Shown one piece after another: positions 43,486 through 52,854 of a DNA stretch of 64,000 nt. A model generated the notes under the pieces. It was not told the origin of the DNA. It ran no database searches and saw only the letters and a list, made by a program, of their open reading frames with translations. The DNA lies in assembly GCF_000719115.1 (NCBI RefSeq), contig NZ_JOEA01000015.1, positions 1-64,000 of the forward strand, given 5' to 3'. The stretch's first letter is position 1. Every line of letters starts with the position of its first letter. A program made the translations under genes and the position numbers. This stretch comes from Lentzea albidocapillata. GTDB lineage: Bacteria > Actinomycetota > Actinomycetes > Mycobacteriales > Pseudonocardiaceae.

Positions 43486-46456
43486 CGATGGCCTCCCCGG
43501 ACAACGCCAGCAGGTCGCGCAGCTGCGCGGTGGACAGGTCGGTGAGCCAGTTCTCGCCGGCGCCGACGACCAGCTGGGCCAGCGCGCGCTTCTCCTCGAT
43601 CATGGCGTCGATGCGTTCCTCCAGCGTGCCGATGCACACGAACTTGCGCACCTGCACGTTGCGGCGCTGGCCGATCCGGAACGCGCGGTCGGTCGCCTGG
43701 TCCTCGACCGCCGGGTTCCACCAGCGGTCCAGGTGGATCACGTGGTTCGCGGCGGTGAGGTTGAGGCCGGTGCCGCCCGCCTTGAGCGACAACAGGAACA
43801 GCGACGGGCCCTTGCTGTCCTGGAAGCGCTCCACCATGCGGTCGCGGGACGCCTTGTTCGTGCCGCCGTGCAGGAACATCACCTCGGTGTCGAAGCGCGC
43901 GGCCAGGTACGGCACGAGCATGCTGCCGAACTCGGTGAACTGCGTGAAGCACAACGCTTTGTCGCCCTCGGCGAGCACTTCTTCGAGCACTTCCTCCAGG
44001 CGCGTGAGCTTGCCGGAGCGGCCGGCGACGCGGGAGCCGTCCCCGAGGAAGTGCGCGGGGTGGTTGCAGACCTGCTTGAGCTTCGACATGGTCGCGAGCA
44101 CGAGTCCCCTCCGCTCGACGCCCTCGTCCGCTTCCTCGATCTTCTCGAGCATGTCGTTGACGACGGCCTGGTAGAGCGAGGCCTGCTCGGCGGTGAGGTT
44201 GCAGAGCTGGCGCATCTCGACCTTGTCCGGCAGGTCGCTGATGATGCGCGGATCGGTCTTCACGCGGCGCAGCACGAACGGGTTCGTGATCTTGCGCAGG
44301 CGGGCGGCGGCGTCCTGGTCGTTGTGGCGCTCCACCGGGACGGCGAAGCGGGCGCGGAACGTGTTGACCGTGCCCAGCACACCGGGGTTGGCGAAGTCCA
44401 TGATCGACCACAGCTCGGCCAGGCGGTTCTCGACGGGCGTGCCGGTGAGCGCGACGCGGTGCCGTGCCTTGAGCTGGCGCACCGCCTGGGACTGGCGGGT
44501 CGAGCTGTTCTTGATGTTCTGCGCCTCGTCGAGCACCACGCGGTCGAAGGTGAGGTCGCTCAGCGCGTCGGCGTCGCGGGCGGCCAGCGAGTAGGTGGTG
44601 AGGATCAGGTCGTGGCTCTCCACGGCTTCGCGCAACGCGTCACCGTTCAGGCGGTCCGCCCCGTGGTGCACGTGCACCGAGAGGTCCGGGGTGAACCGCG
44701 CTGCCTCGCGTTGCCAGTTGCCGACGACCGACATCGGGCAGATCAGCAACGTGGGCGGCCTCTTGCCGTCTGCACGGTTCAAGGCTTCCAGCGCCAGCAG
44801 CTGCACGGTCTTGCCGAGGCCCATGTCGTCGGCCAGGCACGCACCCAGACCGATCCTGTCGAGGAACGCGAGCCACGCCAGGCCGCGCTGCTGGTACGGA
44901 CGCAGCCGCGCACCGAAGTTCTCCGGCGGCTCGACGGGTTCGAGCTGCTCGTCGGCCTTGCCGGACAACAGGTCGCCGAGCCAGCCGTCCGCCTCGACGG
45001 ACATCAGCGGAAGCGGCAGGCTCTCGTCTTCCGCCGTCAGTCCACTGTGGAGCATGACCTCGACGGCGGTCATCTGCCCACCGCCGCGTTTGAGGAACGC
45101 GAGTCCGGCGGCGAGCCGTTTCTGGTCGACCTGCACCCACTGGCCGCGCACCTTGACCAGCGGCACCTTCGCCCTGGCCAGTTCGGCGAGCTCGGCGTCG
45201 GTCAGCGTGTCCTCGCCGAGGGCGAGCTCCCACTTGTAGTCCACAATGGACTTCAAGCCGATCTCGCTCTCCTTGGCGACGGTTCCGGCGGTGCCGCGGC
45301 TCTTCGTGGTGAGTTTCAGGCCCAGCTTCGTCGTCTGCTGCCACCACGACGGCAGCAGCACGCCGAACCCGGCCTGCGCCAGCACCGGTGCGGCGGTCAG
45401 GAACCGGTACGCGCCCTCCGCGCTGACCTCCATCTCGGCGGGGTGCGAGCCGCGCAACGCCTCGTCCAGGTCGGGATGCAGCTTGCTCGCGCGGCCGAGA
45501 TCGGCCAGCAGGTGCTCCTGCGGTGCCGGGATCCAGCGCCGCAGCACGCCGTCGTCCGCGAACCAGACCTGCTGCGCGGGCACGAGAACGCTCGGCTCGT
45601 CGACGGCCTGAAGAAGGAACTCGACGGCCCACTCGTCGTCGTTGCGCTGCTCCGGCGAGCGCAGCCGGAAGCAGGTGCGCACGGGGCTCTCGTTGCCCGC
45701 GCTGTCGCGCCAGCGGTCCAGTTGCTCGCGCAGTTCGTAAAGTTCGACGGGGTCCGCGTCGAAGGCGGGCTCGCCGGTCAGCGCGTCGAGCCAGGACTCC
45801 GCCGTCGTCGCACGGCCTCGTCCCGCCGGGGCGAGAGCGGTGCCGCTCAACCGGCTCCGCACCTGCTCGTCGACCGCTGTCGTCAGTGCCGCGCGCACGA
45901 GTTCCGCCGGGTCGCCGACGATCTGCTCGCACCGGCAGGCGGGCGGCATCGCGGCCTGCAGCGCCGCGAACCGCGCCGAATCCGTCCCCGAGAGCACCGG
46001 CGCCCACCGCGCGACGGCCCGCTCCGGCGCGATCGACGGCAGCACGCGGCCGCGGTCGACCAGGTCGGCACCGAATGCGGCCACGTCGAACACGAACCGC
46101 GCGGAGTCACTCAGTCGCACCTCGGCACCACGCTCCGGGGCACCGTCGAGGCGGATCGTGGGCACGCCCCACTGCCGCAGCTGCACCTTGCCGCGCTGCG
46201 CTCGTCCCGCCGCCAGCGGATCGCGCACCAGTTCGGGCGACGCCATCGGCCCCGACGAGAACGACGGCAGGAGCAACGTCCGCGTGGTCGTTTTGCGCGG
46301 TTCCTGCCCGAGCGCGGCGGCCAGCGATTCGGCCGACGCCGCGAACGGGTGCGGTGCGTCCCGACGCGTGCTCTCGCTACGTGCGGGCAGCCCGGAGTCT
46401 TCGGCCCACAGTGCGAGAACACCGTCGGTCGTGCACAGGCCATGCAGTACGAGCAC
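43478..46456 (-). CDS. SNF2-family DNA-dependent ATPase/helicase
   Basis: A 992-residue bacterial SNF2 ATPase. Walker A is DDMGLGKT near residue 542, the DEAH-equivalent box is LDEAQNIKN near 642, and later motifs include LTGTPVENRLAELWSIMDF, GGTGLNLTAANHVIHLDRWW and DRAFRIGQRRNVQVRKF. The N-terminal ~480 residues are the SNF2-N/HelZ-like extension common in actinobacteria. It is the leading gene of the SNF2-SWIM pair and starts 30 bases from the divergent lyase-like gene. Likely chromosome remodelling or repair; not clearly a defence gene. Confidence 0.9.
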   Translation of the reverse strand: MLVLHGLCTTDGVLALWAEDSGLPARSESTRRDAPHPFAASAESLAAALGQEPRKTTTRTLLLPSFSSGPMASPELVRDPLAAGRAQRGKVQLRQWGVPTIRLDGAPERGAEVRLSDSARFVFDVAAFGADLVDRGRVLPSIAPERAVARWAPVLSGTDSARFAALQAAMPPACRCEQIVGDPAELVRAALTTAVDEQVRSRLSGTALAPAGRGRATTAESWLDALTGEPAFDADPVELYELREQLDRWRDSAGNESPVRTCFRLRSPEQRNDDEWAVEFLLQAVDEPSVLVPAQQVWFADDGVLRRWIPAPQEHLLADLGRASKLHPDLDEALRGSHPAEMEVSAEGAYRFLTAAPVLAQAGFGVLLPSWWQQTTKLGLKLTTKSRGTAGTVAKESEIGLKSIVDYKWELALGEDTLTDAELAELARAKVPLVKVRGQWVQVDQKRLAAGLAFLKRGGGQMTAVEVMLHSGLTAEDESLPLPLMSVEADGWLGDLLSGKADEQLEPVEPPENFGARLRPYQQRGLAWLAFLDRIGLGACLADDMGLGKTVQLLALEALNRADGKRPPTLLICPMSVVGNWQREAARFTPDLSVHVHHGADRLNGDALREAVESHDLILTTYSLAARDADALSDLTFDRVVLDEAQNIKNSSTRQSQAVRQLKARHRVALTGTPVENRLAELWSIMDFANPGVLGTVNTFRARFAVPVERHNDQDAAARLRKITNPFVLRRVKTDPRIISDLPDKVEMRQLCNLTAEQASLYQAVVNDMLEKIEEADEGVERRGLVLATMSKLKQVCNHPAHFLGDGSRVAGRSGKLTRLEEVLEEVLAEGDKALCFTQFTEFGSMLVPYLAARFDTEVMFLHGGTNKASRDRMVERFQDSKGPSLFLLSLKAGGTGLNLTAANHVIHLDRWWNPAVEDQATDRAFRIGQRRNVQVRKFVCIGTLEERIDAMIEEKRALAQLVVGAGENWLTDLSTAQLRDLLALSGEAIGE

Positions 46457-46486
46457 CTCTGAACCCTATGTGCTCACATTGGCGCC

Positions 46487-47953
46487 ATGGTCGAAGACTC
46501 CCCTGTCGTCCTGGACGGTCAGTCCCTCAGCGCCGACGACGTCGTGCGCGTCGCGCGGTACCACTCGCCGGTGGCGCTGCACGCTGATGGCGTCGCACGC
46601 CTCGAAGCGTCGTGGGGCGCCAGCCAGCGCCTTGTGGTGCGGCGACAGGTGTACGGCCGCACGACCGGCGTCGGTGCGAACCGCGACCAGATCGTCAGCA
46701 CGGAGGGCTGGGCCGAGCACGGCCTGCGCCTGCTGCGCAGCCACGCGGGCGGGCTCGGCGGCATGCTCCCCGAGGAGCAGGTGCGCGCCATGATGGTCGT
46801 GCGCCTCAACCAGCTCCTCGCAGGCGGCGCAGGCGTGCGCAGAGCCGTGGCGGACGCGCTGCTCGCCGCACTTAACGGCAGTTGCTACCCCGGCGTCCAC
46901 GAGTACGGCGCCATCGGCACGGGCGACCTCACCGCCCTCGCCGAAACCGGCCTGACCCTGCTCGGCGAGCGCTACTGGCTCGGCTCCACGCAGACGCCCG
47001 ACCCGATCGAACTCGACTCGGGCGACGCGCTGGCGTTGATCAGCAGCAACGCCCTCACCATCGGCATGGCGGGCCTGGCCTGGCAGGACGCGCACCAGCT
47101 CCTCAAGGCCACGCACGTCGTCGCCGCGCTGTCGTTCCTCGCCGTGGACGGAGCCATCGAGGCTTACGACGAACGCGTCCACCTCGGCCGCCCCCACCCA
47201 GGACAGGTCGCCGTGGCCGCCGAGATGCGCCGCCTGATCGGCGAACCACCACGCCCGCCCGCGCGCATCCAGGACCCGTTCGGCTACCGGTGCTTCCCGC
47301 AGATCCACGGCCCGGCCGTCGACGCCGCCACCGACCTGGGCCGGGTGCTCGACGTCGAGTTCAATGCCGCCGCCGAAAACCCGCTGATCGTCTCCGACCA
47401 CTTCGGCCCGGAGGACGACGCCGCCTACCACCACGGCGCGTTCCACAGCGCGTACCTGGGCCAGGCGCTCGACCGGCTCCGGCTCTCGATGCTGCACACC
47501 GGCCACATCTCGACCGCCCGCCTCGCCACGCTCGTCGAGCCGAGCTTCACCGGCCTGCGCCCGTTCCTCGCCGAGGGCGTGCCCGGCAGCTCGGGCGTGA
47601 TGATCCTCGAGTACAGCGCCAACTCCGCGCTGGCCGAGGTCCGCACCCTCGCCGAACCCGCGAGCATCGGCAACGCCGTCGTGTCGCGCGGCCAAGAGGA
47701 GAACTCGAGCTTCGCCTTCCAGTCCGCCTCCCAGGCCCTGCGCTCGCTGAGCGCGTTCCGCCTCGTCCTCGCCTGTGAGGTCGTGGCCGCCGTCCGCGCC
47801 CTGCGGCTACGCGGCATCACACCGCGGACCGAGTCGCTGCGGGCCGCCTTCGAGGCCGCCGAGTCCAAGCTCAACCCGGACATGGCCGACCGCCAGCTCA
47901 GCCCGGACGTCGAGGTCGCCTCGGCACTGCTGGACGACTTCGCCTCCTGCTGA
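46487..47953 (+). CDS. Aromatic amino acid ammonia-lyase family protein with altered MIO triad
   Basis: A 488-residue member of the HAL/PAL family. Recognisable segments are YGRTTGVGANRDQ, GVHEYGAIGTGDLTALAE, SSNALTIGMAGLA, QDPFGYRCFPQIHG, EFNAAAENPL and GQEENSSFAFQSA. The MIO cofactor normally forms from Ala-Ser-Gly; here residues 144-146 are Gly-Thr-Gly. Ser to Thr at this place is generally unfavourable for cofactor formation, so activity is in doubt or of a different kind. I recall an actinobacterial clade with similar GTG-type motifs but cannot check it. ATG 46487 is used. Confidence 0.82.
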   Translation: MVEDSPVVLDGQSLSADDVVRVARYHSPVALHADGVARLEASWGASQRLVVRRQVYGRTTGVGANRDQIVSTEGWAEHGLRLLRSHAGGLGGMLPEEQVRAMMVVRLNQLLAGGAGVRRAVADALLAALNGSCYPGVHEYGAIGTGDLTALAETGLTLLGERYWLGSTQTPDPIELDSGDALALISSNALTIGMAGLAWQDAHQLLKATHVVAALSFLAVDGAIEAYDERVHLGRPHPGQVAVAAEMRRLIGEPPRPPARIQDPFGYRCFPQIHGPAVDAATDLGRVLDVEFNAAAENPLIVSDHFGPEDDAAYHHGAFHSAYLGQALDRLRLSMLHTGHISTARLATLVEPSFTGLRPFLAEGVPGSSGVMILEYSANSALAEVRTLAEPASIGNAVVSRGQEENSSFAFQSASQALRSLSAFRLVLACEVVAAVRALRLRGITPRTESLRAAFEAAESKLNPDMADRQLSPDVEVASALLDDFASC

Positions 47954-48033
47954 CGTCTGGGCTTGATCTCCACCAAGCTGGAGCTTTTACGGTGGGACGT
48001 GGCCAGGTTGATCTAGGCGGGGATGTGGTTGTG

Positions 48034-48993
48034 GTGCGTGCTGTCCGTGTGCACGAGTTCGGTGGTCCCGAGGTGCTCCGCGCGGAGGAGGTTCCCGCGC
48101 CGGTGGCAGGCCCGGGGCAGGTCGTGGTGGGCATGGAGGTCGCCGACGTGATCTTCCTCGACACACTGCTGCGCAACGGCTGGGGCGGCGAGTACTTCCC
48201 GCTGACACTTCCGTACGTGCCGGGCGGAGGCGGCGCGGGCCACGTGCTCTCGGTCGGCGAAGGCGTGGACCCGGCGTGGCTGGGCCGGCACGTCATCAGC
48301 CGCGGATCGGGCGGCTACGCGGAACAGATGCTCTTCCCCGCCGAGGAGATCGTCGCGGTCCCCGACGGCCTGGGCTCGGCCGAGGCGGCGGCCCTGGTGC
48401 ACGACGGCGTCACCGCACTCATGCTCGCCCGGCGCGCGGAGATCAGGAAGGATGAGTGGGTCCTGGTGGCGGCCGCGACGGGCGGCGCGGGTTCGCTGCT
48501 CGTGCAACTCCTGCGCGACGCAGGCGCACGAGTCGTCGCCGCGGCCCGCGGTGAGCGCAAGCTCGCACTGAGCCGCGAACTGGGCGCGGACCTGGCCGTC
48601 GACTACTCGCTGGACGGCTGGCAACACCAGGTCCGCGAGGCGACGGGCGGCGTCGGCCTGGCCTTCGACGGCGCGGGAGGCCCACTCGGCAGGGCCGTGT
48701 TCGAGACGGTGGCCGACGGCGGCCGCTTCATCACCTACGGCACCTCGGACGGCTTCGCCGACATCGATCCGGACCTGGCAGCCCGCCGGCAGGTGCACGT
48801 CGACAACGCGCTGGAGGCCGGGACGCCCGACCCGGCGACCGTGCGCGCACTCCTCACGGACGCGCTCACCCTCACCGCACAGGGCCGGCTCCGGCCGGTG
48901 ATCGGCGCGACGTACCCGTTGGCGGAGGCCGCGAAGGCTCACCGTTCGCTCGAAGAGCGCACGACCCTCGGCAAGTCACTGCTGCTGGTCTGA
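48034..48993 (+). CDS. Quinone oxidoreductase-like MDR enzyme
   Basis: A 319-residue zinc-independent medium-chain reductase. The N-terminal catalytic domain has RVHEFGGPEVLRAEEVPAPV and GGGGAGHV; the Rossmann domain has VLVAAATGGAGSLLVQLLRDAG and GAGGPLGRAVFETVADGGRF. It lacks the cysteine/histidine ligands of alcohol dehydrogenases. The start is GTG 48034 (VRAVRVHEF) rather than the longer upstream frame. It stands alone, ending before the low-complexity block. Probably NADPH-dependent reduction of quinones or enones. Confidence 0.85.
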   Translation: MRAVRVHEFGGPEVLRAEEVPAPVAGPGQVVVGMEVADVIFLDTLLRNGWGGEYFPLTLPYVPGGGGAGHVLSVGEGVDPAWLGRHVISRGSGGYAEQMLFPAEEIVAVPDGLGSAEAAALVHDGVTALMLARRAEIRKDEWVLVAAATGGAGSLLVQLLRDAGARVVAAARGERKLALSRELGADLAVDYSLDGWQHQVREATGGVGLAFDGAGGPLGRAVFETVADGGRFITYGTSDGFADIDPDLAARRQVHVDNALEAGTPDPATVRALLTDALTLTAQGRLRPVIGATYPLAEAAKAHRSLEERTTLGKSLLLV

Positions 48994-49009
48994 CCGCTCG
49001 CGCGGCCGG

Positions 49010-49620
49010 AGTCGGGCTTGGTCGGGGGTGGTTGGGGCATGCGGATGTGTGGCGGCGACAGCCGGGAGAGGGGCGGCTGCGATCGAGGTGGTGAACGGCG
49101 GTGGTCGGACGGCGCAGGCAGGGCGGTGGCGTTGGCCGGAACGACGCGGACAAGGGCGGTGGCGGCAGCCGAGCCGGCGGGGCGGCGGGGCGGCAGGGCG
49201 GCAGGGCGGCAGTAGCAGCTGGGGTGGTGGGCGGCGGTAGCCGGAACGGCGCGGACAGCGCGGTGGCGGCAGCCGAGCCGGCGGGTCGGCGGTAGCCGCT
49301 TCGGCACCAGCAAGCCGGTGGCGAGATAGCGGCGACCAACGTGGCGGCTGTACCTGGAGTGGCAGCAGGCAAGTGGCATCCGCAGCCAGTCCCCACAGGG
49401 TCGCCGGAGGACTGAATCGCGCCTGCCGCAGTCGCCGCCCCGCTGTAGTCACCGCCCCGCCCCAATCACCGCCCCGCCCCAATCACCGCCCGGTCCCAGG
49501 CACCACCCAATCCCAGGCACCGCCCCCCATCCCAGGCACCGCTCCACGACGGCTGCCGGCTGCACCGGTCGCCGTGCAACCACCGCGCCACCGGGCAGTC
49601 GCCGTCGCCGGGTCGCGCCG
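49010..49620. repeat. Low-complexity, strand-asymmetric block with direct and tandem repeats
   Basis: Between two convergent genes lies ~660 bases with no credible gene. The left part (49010-49300) is G-rich and includes a direct repeat, CCGGAACGACGCGGACAAGG at 49136 and CCGGAACGGCGCGGACAGCG at 49241, each followed by a shared GGCGGCAGCCGAGCCGGCGGG-like tail of about 25 bases. It also has GGGGCGGCAGGGCGGCAGGG arrays. The right part (49450-49553) is C-rich, with units like CCCAATCACCGCCCCGC and CCCAGGCACCRCCCAAT in tandem. G-quadruplex and slipped structures are possible. Confidence 0.6.
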
Positions 49621-49659
49621 CCATCCCCGGTGCGGCGCGACCCCGGCGAGGTGCAGGCG

Positions 49660-49944
49660 TCAGCCGCCGGCCACCGACGGCAGGATCTGGATCTCCGCGC
49701 CCGACGGGAGTGGGGTGGCCGGGCCGCCGAGGCGGCGGCATTCCTCGCCGTTGACGTAGAAGTTCACGTAGCGGCGCAGGGCTGCGCGCTCGTCGCGCAG
49801 GCGGCGGTCGAGTAGCGGGTAGGTGTCCGCCAGGACGTCCAGGGCCGCTCCCAGGGTGGCCGGGTCCGGGACTTCCACGTCCAGGTGGGCGGCGCCGTCG
49901 GTGGCGGCGCGGAGGACGCCGGGGATCAGGACCTTCACCTTCAC
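49660..49944 (-). CDS. MoaD/ThiS-like ubiquitin-fold sulfur-carrier protein
   Basis: A 94-residue beta-grasp protein: KVKVLIPGVLRAATDGAAHL, LGAALDVLADTYPLLDRRLR, RYVNFYVNGEECRRLGGPAT, and a C-terminal ILPSVAGG ending in the Gly-Gly that is thiocarboxylated or conjugated in this family. GTG 49944 overlaps the BNR-repeat gene stop by GTGA. Despite the fold, no MoaE or ThiF/ThiG is near; it may act as a sulfur donor or modifier linked to the partner protein. Confidence 0.85.
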   Translation of the reverse strand: MKVKVLIPGVLRAATDGAAHLDVEVPDPATLGAALDVLADTYPLLDRRLRDERAALRRYVNFYVNGEECRRLGGPATPLPSGAEIQILPSVAGG

Positions 49945-51020
49945 GTCGGGATCACCGCGGCTCGGACCGACGTCACGTCCGGGAGGTGGGCTGCCACGCG
50001 GTGCCAGGTCTCGCCCGCGTCCGGGCTGGCGTAGACCTCGCCCGAGCGGGAGCCGAAGTAGACGCCGGGGACCTCGGCGTCGTCCGTGCACATGGCGTCG
50101 CGCATCACCGCTGTCCAGAAGTCGTCGGGCAGGCCTTCGCCGAGGGCCTGCCAGGTAACGCCCGCGTCCTGGGAGCGGTAGACGCGGCACTTGCCTTCCG
50201 GCGGGAAGCGGCGGCCGTCCGCCTCGATCGGGAACGTGAAGATCGTGTCCGGGTCGTGGGGGTGGACGACCATGGCGAAGCCGAAGTCGGTGGGCAGGCC
50301 GGCGGCGATCGACTGCCAGGTGTCGCCTCCGTCGTCGCTGCGGTAGACGCCGTGGTGGTTCTGGGCGTAGAAGCGCGAAGGCGACGCCGGGTGCTGGGCC
50401 ACCTTGTGGACGCATTGGCCGAACTCCGGCCACGGGTCCGGAAGGAAGTACGCCTTGATGCCCTTGTTGCGGGCTTCCCAGGACTTGCCACCGTCGGCGG
50501 TGCGGTAGACGCCGCCGGTCGACATCGCCACCAGCATTCGGTCGGGATCGACCGGGTCGGGCACGATCGTGTGGACGGCCTGGCCGCCGAAGCCCGCCTC
50601 CCACTCCGGACGGTGCGGGTGGTTCCAGAGGCCCTCGACGAACTCGAACGAGCGACCGCCGTCGGAGGACTTGAACAGCGCCGACGGCTGCGTGCCCGCC
50701 CAGACCACGCCCGGCTGCGTGGCCGGTCCGGGCTGGAGCTGCCAGACGCGTTCGAGGGCAGCGTCGTCGACCGGGAACGCGATCGGCGGCGTGGGCGACT
50801 CCTCCCAGGTGGCACCCAGATCGTCCGAGGTGGACACTCCCGGACCGAAGTGCGGTGAGGACACCCCCGCCAGCAGACGAAGGCCCGCACGCGCGTCGAA
50901 CGCGACCGCGTACACCTCCTGCATCGCGTGGTGCGGGCCGTCGACCTGCCACGACACCCGATCCTCACTGCGGGCGAGCCACAGCCCCTTGCGCGTACCG
51001 ATCGCCACAACCACCGTCAT
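49941..51020 (-). CDS. BNR/sialidase-like beta-propeller protein
   Basis: A 359-residue protein built of repeating units with GDTW and Asp-box-like segments (SSDGGRSFEFVEGLWNHP, SDDGGDTWQSIAAGLP, SQDAGVTWQALGEGLPDDFW, SPDAGETWHRVAAHLP). That is the BNR/Asp-box beta-propeller of sialidase/photosystem-stability-factor-like proteins. No signal peptide, so probably cytoplasmic. Four-base coupling to the MoaD-like gene is a recurrent actinobacterial arrangement. Its ligand is unknown. Confidence 0.82.
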   Translation of the reverse strand: MTVVVAIGTRKGLWLARSEDRVSWQVDGPHHAMQEVYAVAFDARAGLRLLAGVSSPHFGPGVSTSDDLGATWEESPTPPIAFPVDDAALERVWQLQPGPATQPGVVWAGTQPSALFKSSDGGRSFEFVEGLWNHPHRPEWEAGFGGQAVHTIVPDPVDPDRMLVAMSTGGVYRTADGGKSWEARNKGIKAYFLPDPWPEFGQCVHKVAQHPASPSRFYAQNHHGVYRSDDGGDTWQSIAAGLPTDFGFAMVVHPHDPDTIFTFPIEADGRRFPPEGKCRVYRSQDAGVTWQALGEGLPDDFWTAVMRDAMCTDDAEVPGVYFGSRSGEVYASPDAGETWHRVAAHLPDVTSVRAAVIPT

Positions 51021-51165
51021 CGCAACGCAGCCTCCCAGCCAGAAGGTGTGATGCGGAGCACGTTACGCCGGGGGTCTGACAATTTCTGAGGACGAGGGAA
51101 ACCCCACGTAGACCCACAAGTTACTCACTGGTAGCGTCCGAAAGAAGAGACGCAAGGAGGCCCCA

Positions 51166-52854
51166 GTGCTGCTCGACCCGAACCACTACGACCCCGCCCA
51201 CCTCGACGACGAGACGCGGCGCCTGCTCAAGGCGACCGTCGACTGGTTCGAGGCCCGCGGCAAGCGGCAGCTCATCGCGGACGCGCAGGACAAGGTCTGG
51301 TACACCGAGTTCCTCGACTTCGTGAAGCGCGAGAAGCTCTTCGCGACGTTCTGCACGCCCGCGAGCGTGGACGGCACCAAGCGCTGGGACGCCGCCCGCA
51401 ACGCCGCGTTCAGCGAGGTGCTCGGCTTCTACGGCCTGCAGTACTGGTACGCCTGGCAGGTCACGGTCCTCGGCCTCGGTCCGATCTGGATGAGCGGCAA
51501 CTCCGAGGCCAAGCAGAAGGCGGCGGCCCTCCTCGACAGTGGCGCGGTCTTCGCGTTCGGACTGTCCGAGAAGGAGCACGGTGCCGACGTCTACAGCACC
51601 GACATGATCGTCACGAAGACGGAGACCGGCTACACGGCCACCGGCAGCAAGTACTACATCGGCAACGGCAACGTCGCCGGCATGGTCAGCGTCTTCGGCA
51701 AGCTCGCGGACTCCGACGAGTACGTCTTCTTCGCCGTCGACAGCCAGCACGAGAACTTCGAGCTCGTCAAGAACGTCGTCGACAGCCAGATGTTCGTGAG
51801 CGAGTTCCGCCTCGACGCCTACCCCATCACCGACGCCGACATCCTGCACCGCGGCCCCGACGCCTTCTCCGCCGCGCTCAACACCGTCAACGTCGGCAAG
51901 TTCAACCTCTGCACGGCCAGCATCGGCATCTGCGAGCACTCGTTCTACGAGGCGATCACCCACGCCCACAACCGGATCCTCTACGGCAACCCGGTCACGA
52001 ACTTCCCGCACGTGCGCCAGAACTTCGTCGACGCCTACGCGCGCCTCACCGCGATGAAGCTCTTTGCGGACCGCAGCGTCGACTACTTCCGCAGCGCCGG
52101 CGAGAACGACCGCCGCTACCTCCTCTTCAACCCCATCACCAAGATGAAGGTGACGAGCGAGGGCGAGAACGTCATCGACCTGCTCTGGGACGTCATCGCC
52201 GCCAAGGGTTTCGAGAAGGACACCTACTTCACCCGCGCCACGGCCGACATCCGCGCGCTGCCCAAGCTCGAAGGCACCGTGCACGTGAACCTGGCCCTGG
52301 TGCTCAAGTTCATGCCGAACTACCTGTTCAACCCCAAGGCCTACGACGAGGTCCCGACGCGCCACGACGCGACGGACGACGACTTCTTCTGGCACCAGGG
52401 CCCCGCACGCGGTCTCGGCAAGATCCAGTTCCACGACTGGGAGCCGATCTACACCGAGCACGCCCACCTGCCCAACGTGGCGCTGTTCCACGAGCAGGCC
52501 CGGGCCATCAAGACGCTGCTGACCACGGCGGCGCCGGACGAGGCCCAGCAGAAGGACCTCGACTTCCTGCTCAACCTCGGCCACCTCTTCACCCTGGTCG
52601 TCTACGGCCAGCTGGTCCTGGAGCAGGCGAAGATCACGAAGACCGACCAGCACGTGCTCGACCAGATCTTCGACGTCCTGGTCCGCGACTTCGCCGGCTA
52701 CGCGACCGCCCTGCACGGCAAGGCCAGCAGCACCGAGGCCCAGCAGCAGTGGGCCGTCACGCAGATCCGCAAGCCGCACGTCGACCAGGCTCGCTTCGAC
52801 GCCGTCTGGCAGCAGGTGGAAGCGCTCTCCGGCCGCTACGAGATGCGTCCTTAG
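51166..52854 (+). CDS. Acyl-CoA dehydrogenase family protein
   Basis: A 562-residue flavoprotein, longer than usual acyl-CoA dehydrogenases (~380-400) and like actinobacterial long forms. It has FGLSEKEHGADVYSTDM (FAD and substrate region), YTATGSKYYIGNGNVAGMVS, and ICEHSFYEAITHAHNRILYG. The catalytic base cannot be fixed by eye. GTG 51166 has AAGGAGG seven bases upstream. It ends in a 4-nt overlap with the convergent TetR gene. It probably oxidises an acyl-CoA or related thioester. Confidence 0.85.
   Translation: MLLDPNHYDPAHLDDETRRLLKATVDWFEARGKRQLIADAQDKVWYTEFLDFVKREKLFATFCTPASVDGTKRWDAARNAAFSEVLGFYGLQYWYAWQVTVLGLGPIWMSGNSEAKQKAAALLDSGAVFAFGLSEKEHGADVYSTDMIVTKTETGYTATGSKYYIGNGNVAGMVSVFGKLADSDEYVFFAVDSQHENFELVKNVVDSQMFVSEFRLDAYPITDADILHRGPDAFSAALNTVNVGKFNLCTASIGICEHSFYEAITHAHNRILYGNPVTNFPHVRQNFVDAYARLTAMKLFADRSVDYFRSAGENDRRYLLFNPITKMKVTSEGENVIDLLWDVIAAKGFEKDTYFTRATADIRALPKLEGTVHVNLALVLKFMPNYLFNPKAYDEVPTRHDATDDDFFWHQGPARGLGKIQFHDWEPIYTEHAHLPNVALFHEQARAIKTLLTTAAPDEAQQKDLDFLLNLGHLFTLVVYGQLVLEQAKITKTDQHVLDQIFDVLVRDFAGYATALHGKASSTEAQQQWAVTQIRKPHVDQARFDAVWQQVEALSGRYEMRP

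Noticed and set aside
42658..46456. SNF2/SWIM pair as a phage-defence system
   Set aside because: The pair is widespread as housekeeping in actinobacteria and no defence effector is adjacent.
49450..49553. Tandem C-rich units considered as a CRISPR-like array
   Set aside because: Units are contiguous without unique spacers of regular length and no cas genes are near.
51121..52779. 552-codon minus-strand frame opposite the acyl-CoA dehydrogenase
   Set aside because: Val/Leu/Asp repeats typical of antisense to GC-rich coding DNA; the plus-strand gene has a good ribosome site and family motifs.
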